Part shown: positions 58,923 through 64,000 of the stretch, in pieces | Layout of the letters: each line of letters starts with the position of its first letter | How positions within the stretch are numbered: the stretch's first letter is position 1 | Assembly (NCBI RefSeq): GCF_016889765.1 | Contig: NZ_CP069533.1 | Span: 1,302,001-1,366,000 of the forward strand | Length of the DNA stretch: 64,000 nucleotides | Reading direction: 5' to 3' | Source: Corynebacterium minutissimum | Lineage (GTDB): Bacteria > Actinomycetota > Actinomycetes > Mycobacteriales > Mycobacteriaceae | The notes under the pieces: generated by a model | The model's database searches: none | What the model was told of the DNA's origin: nothing | Seen by the model: the letters and a program-made list of their open reading frames with translations, nothing else | Translations under genes and position numbers: made by a program

Positions 58923-59405
58923 ATGGATGAGAAACTGCAAACGCTCCTTAACGCCCAGGTCAACAACGAGCACGGCGCGGCCCTGATTTACACTCAGCTG
59001 GCCTACGAGATGGACAATCTGTCCTTCCCGGGAATGCGCGATTGGTTCTTCAAGCAGGCAGAGGAAGAGCGCGAGCACGCGCAGAAGTTTGCTGAGCACC
59101 TGCTGGACCGTGGCTACCGCGTCGAGCTGGAGGATATCCAGGTGGGCTCCGTCAAGGCAGCCACCCCGCTCGATGCCTTCGAGGCCTCCCTCGCGCATGA
59201 GCAGAAGGTCTCGGAGCAGATCCGGGAGATTGCCCGCACTGCGGATGCCGCTGGCGATCTCGATTCCCGCCCCCTCATCAACTGGTTCCTCGATGAACAG
59301 GTGGAGGAAGAGGCCAGCGTGTCTGAGGTTATCGACCAGCTGAAGCTGGTCGGCAACGATGGTTCCGGCCTCCTGCGCATCGATAGCTCGCTGGCAGAAC
59401 GGTAA
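58923..59405 (+). CDS. ftn: ferritin
   Basis: This 160-aa four-helix ferritin stores iron as ferric mineral. Ferroxidase-centre residues are seen: Glu in NNEHGAALIY, E..REHAQKF (E-E-R-E-H) and Glu/Gln in helices C and D (EASLAHEQKV, FLDEQVEEE). No heme-binding Met of bacterioferritin is obvious. GAAAGGA lies before the ATG. A DtxR-like box upstream suggests iron-dependent control. Confidence 0.93.
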   Translation: MDEKLQTLLNAQVNNEHGAALIYTQLAYEMDNLSFPGMRDWFFKQAEEEREHAQKFAEHLLDRGYRVELEDIQVGSVKAATPLDAFEASLAHEQKVSEQIREIARTADAAGDLDSRPLINWFLDEQVEEEASVSEVIDQLKLVGNDGSGLLRIDSSLAER

Positions 59406-59426
59406 CGAAGCCATATAGTTTGAACG

Positions 59427-59462
59427 AATTCTCCCACAGCCCTCGCGGTTGATGGGAGAATT
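59427..59462 (+). terminator. terminator after ferritin overlapping the next ribosome site
   Basis: AATTCTCCCA (59427-59436) and TGGGAGAATT (59453-59462) form a 10-bp stem followed by TCTTG. GGGAG in the right arm is also the only ribosome-site candidate for the ATG at 59469, so the hairpin could hide it. Confidence 0.65.
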
Positions 59463-59468
59463 TCTTGT

Positions 59469-59876
59469 ATGACTAACACGCGGCTGATGCTTCTAGGCGG
59501 TGCCCTCGCCGGGCTGGCAATGGCACTGGTGGGTGGTATCTGGCTAGCCGCGACTAATGTGGCGCTGGGGACCTTCTTTTTTGCGTTGGCACTCATGTTG
59601 GGCCCGTTCCTCGGCGTGGCTCTGTTGGTATGTGCCGCGGCGGCGTCGACCGCGCTGAGCCGCTCTCTGTTTAGCGTCGGAGGATTGTTCTTGGTGGGGG
59701 CAATCTCCACCCTGGGCGCGCTGCCGTGGGGCCGCGTGAGTGTCTCGCTGCCGCTCTTCATCGTTGGCACGCTGACTGGTGCGGTGGCGGTGTGGCTACA
59801 CTGGGCGCATGGCCACTCTGCTCTTCGATCTGTACGGCGTGCTCATGCGCTCAGCCACGCCCGCCGGGCACGCTGA
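59469..59876 (+). CDS. small membrane protein, unknown function
   Basis: This 135-aa protein has four hydrophobic helices (about residues 7-28, 32-58, 66-84, 92-112) and a short Arg/His-rich tail. No family recognised. The last 68 nt overlap the following HAD gene, whose own promoter lies inside this one; the basic tail may be a by-product of that overlap. Codon use up to about 59800 looks real. Confidence 0.65.
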   Translation: MTNTRLMLLGGALAGLAMALVGGIWLAATNVALGTFFFALALMLGPFLGVALLVCAAAASTALSRSLFSVGGLFLVGAISTLGALPWGRVSVSLPLFIVGTLTGAVAVWLHWAHGHSALRSVRRAHALSHARRAR

Positions 59877-60387
59877 GCTTGAAGAGTACGTCCGCCCGGT
59901 CAACCCGGATCACTTTTGGTCCACCTATGAGGAGTTTCGCCCAGCCTATGATGCCGGGCACCTGAGTGATTCGCAGTATTGGGGCCGCATTCGTGCCCTG
60001 ACGGATCTTGCGCCTTTCGACGTCTCCCAGGCGGTGGAGCTAGATACGGAGCATCTGCTGGAGGCCGACGAAGAGATGGTGGACCTTGTCTTGCGGTTCA
60101 TCTCGGAGGGCCACAGCGTTGGTATCCTCTCCAACGTTCCCGCGGCATTGGGGGCGAAGATCCGTGCGTCGCAGCCTTGGTTGGAGGAGTGTGCCGCCGT
60201 GACGTTGAGCTGTGACATCGGCGTGGCAAAGCCCGACCCGGAGGCCTACTATGTGGCCGTCGATGCCCTCGGCGCCCAAGCCAAGGACACCCATTTCTTC
60301 GACGACCGCCTCGATTTCGTTGAGGGCGCGCAGCGCGTGGGCCTCCACGCTCAACTATTCACGGGAATCGATTCGGTGCGTTTTTAA
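59809..60387 (+). CDS. HAD-like hydrolase with DxYG motif
   Basis: This 192-aa protein has motif I LFDLYGVLMRS: nucleophile Asp present, but the second Asp is Tyr, as in L-2-haloacid dehalogenases rather than phosphatases. Motif II GILSNVP, Lys in GVAKPDPEAYY and motif IV FFDDRLDFVEGA are intact. TACACT (59797-59802) lies 6 nt before ATG 59809, indicating a leaderless start inside the upstream ORF. Substrate unknown. Confidence 0.85.
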   Translation: MATLLFDLYGVLMRSATPAGHAELEEYVRPVNPDHFWSTYEEFRPAYDAGHLSDSQYWGRIRALTDLAPFDVSQAVELDTEHLLEADEEMVDLVLRFISEGHSVGILSNVPAALGAKIRASQPWLEECAAVTLSCDIGVAKPDPEAYYVAVDALGAQAKDTHFFDDRLDFVEGAQRVGLHAQLFTGIDSVRF

Positions 60388-60477
60388 CGCGCAACCTGCA
60401 TGTGGGATCGCCAACGCCGCGGAGGCCCTGTGGGGGAGTCCGCGTGGTGGTGCGTGTCCTTGGTGGCGTCTGGCGGT

Positions 60478-61548
60478 TTATCCGTCAGGTGGTCCGGCGT
60501 TAGCTTGTTGGGCTGCTTGATACGCCGCTTGGGCAGTTATTGGTTCTGCCCAGGGTGGGACGTAGGCCACCTCTCCGCGTAATCGGAAGACGTAGCCGGC
60601 TCCGGTGGGTTTCTCCGGGTCATCATCGTTAATACCGTTGTGGTAGGCACACAGCATTGTTAGATTCGGCGGGTCGGTAGTCCCGCCTGCTTTCCACGGC
60701 ACTAGGTGATGCACGTGGGCATAATCAGCCGGTTTATTACAGCCTTTCCTGGCGCAGGTGGGGTGCTCGGCACTGGCCATGATGCGCTGCTCAAACCCGG
60801 CTAGGCGTTTCATGCGGTGCAGCCACACCGGCCCAATCGTGGGGTGGATGAGGGTGACGTAGCCGATCTCAGCAAACTTGTAGTTCAAAAACTGCGTGCC
60901 GGTCATCCGGCCACCGTTGGTGAGCTCGAGGATGATGTCATCGCCGCCGCCGGAGATAATCTTGTCGAGCTTGTCTAAGGTTACGACCACGCTGGTGAAT
61001 ACGGCGGGTTTGGTTCCGCCGTGGGACTTGTTGAAGAAGACGTGGTTGGCTGCCTCCAACAGATTGTCCTGGTTGAGAGATTCTAGAACGCCGCGCATCT
61101 CGGTGACGGTCATGGGGTCATCGGTAATGGTGAGTGAATGCGGGCCTTCCGAGCGGTAGGTCATGCGTACCCCAGGTTTCGGCACGCGCTTGGGCTTGAG
61201 TTCTTTTAAGCGCTTGGCTGCTACGGCTGGGATGTTGTGTGCTGGGGTGCCGGCAAGCTTGAGGCGTAGGTTCCAGGCATGCAGCTGATTTTTCAGCTTC
61301 TTGGTGTAGGACTCAATAAGGCTGAGCGTGGCTAAGTCGTGGCGTTGCTCTGCGGCCCGGTGGCGGGCTTGTCGTTGTTTGCCCGTGAATTTCGTGGCGC
61401 CGAAGTAAATGTGGTTCAGGCGTGCCAGCTCGGTGGCATCAGCAGGTGAAGCGCCGAGTGCGCGTAAACGTTTCTCGCCTCCTACCGCTTGCTCCACCAA
61501 CGTGATCCCCGAGTTGCGGTAGGAGAAATAGGTTTCTAAATCCCCCAT
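60478..61548 (-). CDS. HNH endonuclease / DUF222 (13E12-type) protein
   Basis: This 356-aa protein has an N-terminal DUF222-like helical region and a C-terminal HNH domain: CARKGCNKPADYAHVHHLVPWKAGG...NLTMLCAYHN (in parts), with two Cys pairs and the HH/N metal site. These multi-copy actinobacterial genes are of uncertain function, often linked to mobile elements. ATG 61548 (MGDLETYF) fits the family. The upstream stretch to 61686 overlaps the ROK gene and is not used. Confidence 0.85.
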   Translation of the reverse strand: MGDLETYFSYRNSGITLVEQAVGGEKRLRALGASPADATELARLNHIYFGATKFTGKQRQARHRAAEQRHDLATLSLIESYTKKLKNQLHAWNLRLKLAGTPAHNIPAVAAKRLKELKPKRVPKPGVRMTYRSEGPHSLTITDDPMTVTEMRGVLESLNQDNLLEAANHVFFNKSHGGTKPAVFTSVVVTLDKLDKIISGGGDDIILELTNGGRMTGTQFLNYKFAEIGYVTLIHPTIGPVWLHRMKRLAGFEQRIMASAEHPTCARKGCNKPADYAHVHHLVPWKAGGTTDPPNLTMLCAYHNGINDDDPEKPTGAGYVFRLRGEVAYVPPWAEPITAQAAYQAAQQANAGPPDG

Positions 61549-61600
61549 GGGCCAGAACACTAAAGCACCCTCACCAACCCCGCAACCGGAGAGAAAAACT

Positions 61601-62671
61601 TTAGGCGGCCTTTGCCTCGCGGCCCAGCTCAAGCGGGACGCGCAACAACGGGTCGAGGGCCACAGCGCGGGTGCAGGCGCGGACAATCTCGGAGGGCGAC
61701 GGAATCATACGCAGCTCCAACGCCTGGTCGGTGTTCTTCCGCACGGTAGCCGCGAAGAGCTTCGGGGCAGCGGGATCGTCGGAGAACGCGCCTCCCGCCA
61801 CCACGAGGGTGTCCGGTGCGTGCTCAGCCACGAGGGAGGCGGCGATGGTGCCGAGGGAGCGGGCGCGGTCGTCGAGAAGCGCACGCGCAGATGGGTCCTG
61901 CACTGCATCCGGAAGGGACTCCGCACCTACCGCCGTCAACACGGCCTGGGTGGCCAGGGAATCCGGGGCGGTGAGTTCCAGCGAAGTAATCTCATCGCCC
62001 ACGGTGAGCGCCGCGCCCACAGAGTCATCCGCGTAGAGCACCATGACGGGCTTCTCCGCGCCAAGCTCCGTGGACTGAGTCTCCGAGCCGAGGATGGCGG
62101 GGATAACGGAGGATACAACAACCGGAACACCGAACTGGTACTGCAGGCGGCTAGCAATATCCATGCGCTCCCAGCCCAGGTTGTGCGCCGTCACGCGGCC
62201 GGATTCGTCCACACTGCCGGACGTGGTCACACCCACGGAGACCAAGCGGCGGTCGAGGCCTGTCATGAGACGGTTCATGCCCGCGATGATGTGCTCGATA
62301 ACGTCGCCCTCACTCAAACGGAACACGGGCGTTGCCACATCTTCCTCGCAGAGCGTGCGTCCCTTGGTATCGAAGAAAGCGATGCGCGTGAATGCGGTAC
62401 CCACCGCGATGCCGGCCAGCATCCAGTCATTATCCGCGACCTCCAACGGAACGGTAGGCCTGCCACGGCCGCGGGACTGGGTCAGGTCGGTGCGCTCGCG
62501 AATCAGTCCGGCACTTAGAAGTGCAGCGGTGGCGCGGGTAATGGTGGGCTGGGATAGCCCGGTGGCTTCTACCAGCTCACTGCGGGTAACGACGGGGTTG
62601 AGTCGAATGATGTGGAGGCACTTCGCCGCAGGGGTACGAGGGCGGGTGAACACGGGGCCAGACTTGATCAT
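61601..62671 (-). CDS. ROK-family transcriptional regulator
   Basis: This 356-aa protein has an N-terminal winged helix (VTRSELVEATGLSQPTITRA at about residue 30), then a ROK sugar-kinase-like domain (LAGIAVGTAFTRIAFFDTKG, VGVTTSGSVD, VMVLYADDSVGAAL). The usual zinc CGxxGC motif is absent. On the minus strand TATACT lies 7 nt before ATG 62671, arguing for a leaderless start there rather than ATG 62701. Two TAGAC/GTCTA-type sites lie upstream. Confidence 0.85.
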   Translation of the reverse strand: MIKSGPVFTRPRTPAAKCLHIIRLNPVVTRSELVEATGLSQPTITRATAALLSAGLIRERTDLTQSRGRGRPTVPLEVADNDWMLAGIAVGTAFTRIAFFDTKGRTLCEEDVATPVFRLSEGDVIEHIIAGMNRLMTGLDRRLVSVGVTTSGSVDESGRVTAHNLGWERMDIASRLQYQFGVPVVVSSVIPAILGSETQSTELGAEKPVMVLYADDSVGAALTVGDEITSLELTAPDSLATQAVLTAVGAESLPDAVQDPSARALLDDRARSLGTIAASLVAEHAPDTLVVAGGAFSDDPAAPKLFAATVRKNTDQALELRMIPSPSEIVRACTRAVALDPLLRVPLELGREAKAA

Positions 62672-62691
62672 GGCGTCAAGTATAAATTCAA

Positions 62692-62741
62692 CAGACCGCA
62701 TTGTCTAATAGAAATTAGCTTCCACTAGACATCATGGTCTA
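62692..62741. promoter_or_regulatory. two TAGAC-N6-GTCTA palindromes between ROK and LOG genes
   Basis: CAGACCGCATTGTCTA (62692-62707) and TAGACATCATGGTCTA (62726-62741) are 34 bp apart. The second is a perfect inverted repeat and identical to the McbR operator consensus of C. glutamicum. They may bind McbR or the adjacent ROK regulator (autoregulation). Confidence 0.6.
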
Positions 62742-62769
62742 GGGGCCGGGCTGCGATAGAGTTAAACCC

Positions 62770-63339
62770 ATGGATTCTGTTGCTGTGTATTGCGGCTCAG
62801 CCGCCGGACGTTCTGAGGCTTATGCGCAGGCTGCGCGCCACTTGGGGGAGGAGCTTGCACGTCGCGGACTCACCTTGGTCTACGGCGGCGGTGACGTTGG
62901 TCTTATGGGCATCGTCGCGGATGCCTGCCTGGCGGCCGGCGGTCACGTCATTGGGGTCATCCCGCAACAGCTCGTTGATGTCGAGCTCTCTCATCAAAAC
63001 ATCACGCAGCTCGAGGTCGTGGACACTATGGCGCAGCGCAAGTCGCGGATGGAGGAGCTCGCGGATGCCTTCGTGTGCCTGCCGGGTGGGGTGGGCACGC
63101 TCGAGGAGCTCACGGAGGTCCTCACCATGCAGCAGCTCGGCAACATCGAGGGGCCTGTGGGCCTGGTGGATGTGCAGGGCTTTTGGCAGCCTTTCGTGCA
63201 CATGTACTCCGCAATGGTGCAGGAGGGCTTTGTCCAACAGCGTTTCCTTGATGCCCTGGTGGTGGAGTCCACACCGGTCGCTGTATTGGAGGCTTTCGGG
63301 GCCTGGAGCAATCCCGGCAGCAAGTGGGGCAACAATTAG
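62770..63339 (+). CDS. LOG-family protein (cytokinin-riboside phosphoribohydrolase type)
   Basis: This 189-aa protein has the LOG motif PGGVGTLEELTEV and the upstream YGGGDVGLMG nucleotide site. LOG enzymes split nucleoside 5'-monophosphates into base and ribose-5-phosphate; C. glutamicum members are characterised structurally. TAGAGT (62757-62762) lies 7 nt before the ATG, so the message is leaderless. Divergent from the ROK regulator. Confidence 0.92.
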   Translation: MDSVAVYCGSAAGRSEAYAQAARHLGEELARRGLTLVYGGGDVGLMGIVADACLAAGGHVIGVIPQQLVDVELSHQNITQLEVVDTMAQRKSRMEELADAFVCLPGGVGTLEELTEVLTMQQLGNIEGPVGLVDVQGFWQPFVHMYSAMVQEGFVQQRFLDALVVESTPVAVLEAFGAWSNPGSKWGNN

Positions 63340-63408
63340 CTAACAACCTGGCAAAAAGCCGCCGCTGGGTTGGCCGAACCGGGAGGTTTTTCGTTAGACT
63401 TCGCCCTT

Positions 63409-64000
63409 ATGAGTTTTGACCAGAACGCAGAGCGCCAGCCGTCGTTGCTGGACGCGTCGTGCGATAACTTCGTTCACGACCTCGCGCAGCTCACACCTAC
63501 CGATGCCACCGCGTGGGGCATCCCGGGCTTCGATGGGGAGCTCGAGGATTTCTCGCCCGAGTATTACTCCGCCGTCGCGGACCGTACGCGTGAGATGCTG
63601 GCGGACCTCGATGCACTCGATGACACCACCGACGAGTCTGATGATGACGATGACTTCGACGAGGTGGATTACGTTACTGCTGAGGTCTTGCGCGATCGTC
63701 TCTGCCTGGATCTTGACCTCCACCATGCTGGTGAGGACATCCGCTGCCTCAACAACATTGCCTCCCCAGTGCAGACCATCCGCGACACGCTCATGCTCAT
63801 GCCGCGCGATACCCCTGAGCAGCTGGACATGTTGCGCTCGCGCTTGTCGAAGGTGCCGGCGTCGTTAAGCGGCTACAAGGAGTCCCTCATCGAGGCGGCG
63901 TCGCGTGGCATGGTGGCCCCGCAGCGTCAGATTTCGGAAGTGTTCGTGCAGAGCGAGCGGCTTGCCGACGCCGGCTCCATGCTCGAGGACCTCGGCCTCG
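63409..64000 (+). CDS. DUF885-family protein, N-terminal part
   Basis: About 197 codons are in the window and the gene continues past the edge. It starts MSFDQNAERQPSLLDASCDN. The opening (LLD..CD.FV.DLA.L.PTDATAWGIPGFDGELEDFSPEYY) is the DUF885 N-terminus, a metallopeptidase-like fold whose zinc motif lies further downstream. A run of Asp/Glu (about 75-85) is a linker. TAGACT (63395-63400) lies 8 nt before the ATG with no ribosome site, so it is probably leaderless. Confidence 0.8.
   Translation, partial: MSFDQNAERQPSLLDASCDNFVHDLAQLTPTDATAWGIPGFDGELEDFSPEYYSAVADRTREMLADLDALDDTTDESDDDDDFDEVDYVTAEVLRDRLCLDLDLHHAGEDIRCLNNIASPVQTIRDTLMLMPRDTPEQLDMLRSRLSKVPASLSGYKESLIEAASRGMVAPQRQISEVFVQSERLADAGSMLEDLGL

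Overview
The window is the replication-origin region of a Corynebacterium chromosome. The gene order rnpA-rpmH // dnaA-dnaN-recF-dciA-gyrB ... gyrA-DUF3566-tRNA-Ile-tRNA-Ala and the block fhaA-fhaB-pstP-rodA-pbpA-pknA-pknB-crgA are the actinobacterial oriC neighbourhood. An S-layer gene whose N-terminus matches the C. glutamicum PS2 (CspB) type, a DtxR-like box at ferritin and BioQ-like control of bioB point to Corynebacterium. Overall content suggests the C. striatum/aurimucosum/minutissimum side of the genus (inference only).

Layout. 1-8.3 kb: ribosomal/RNase P genes, two DnaA-box clusters flanking dnaA, and the replication genes. 8.4-9.9 kb: two small envelope or unknown genes and a Doc-like toxin-antitoxin pair whose toxin has lost the Fic catalytic motif. 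10-13.2 kb: gyrA, a membrane protein and two tRNAs. 13.2-17.7 kb: S-layer gene with a long leader, a polysaccharide deacetylase, an acetyltransferase and an orphan ribbon-helix-helix antitoxin. 17.7-22.5 kb: a very asymmetric ABC exporter pair and two hypothetical proteins. 22.8-26 kb: metF-metE. 26-28 kb: HAD phosphatase, cyclophilin and rhomboid protease, followed by a third dense DnaA-box cluster of three inverted pairs. 28.4-31 kb: a second toxin-antitoxin pair and a histidine kinase/secreted peptide/response regulator operon. 31-40.2 kb: the cell-wall and growth signalling operon.

40.4-45.8 kb is accessory. A tRNA-Leu gene has a 16-bp copy of its 3' end 530 bp away (att-like). Between and beyond the copies lie repeated GTCTCGAGAC palindromes, a truncated DUF305 lipoprotein gene, and a copper-resistance cluster (CopB-type ATPase, HMA protein, multicopper oxidase) around two CsoR-like operators. 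Related extragenic repeats lie on both sides of it.

45.8-64 kb is ordinary core/accessory content: MFS/TetR pair, secreted protease, two secreted or lipase-like hydrolases, M20 peptidase, bioB-bsaP, sirtuin, OhrR/MarR regulator, AMP nucleosidase, phosphoribosyltransferase, SulP transporter, ferritin, HAD proteins, HNH endonuclease, ROK regulator, LOG protein and the start of a DUF885 protein.

Many genes here begin 6-8 nt after a TANNNT -10 box with no Shine-Dalgarno sequence, so leaderless transcription is probably frequent. This guided several start choices.
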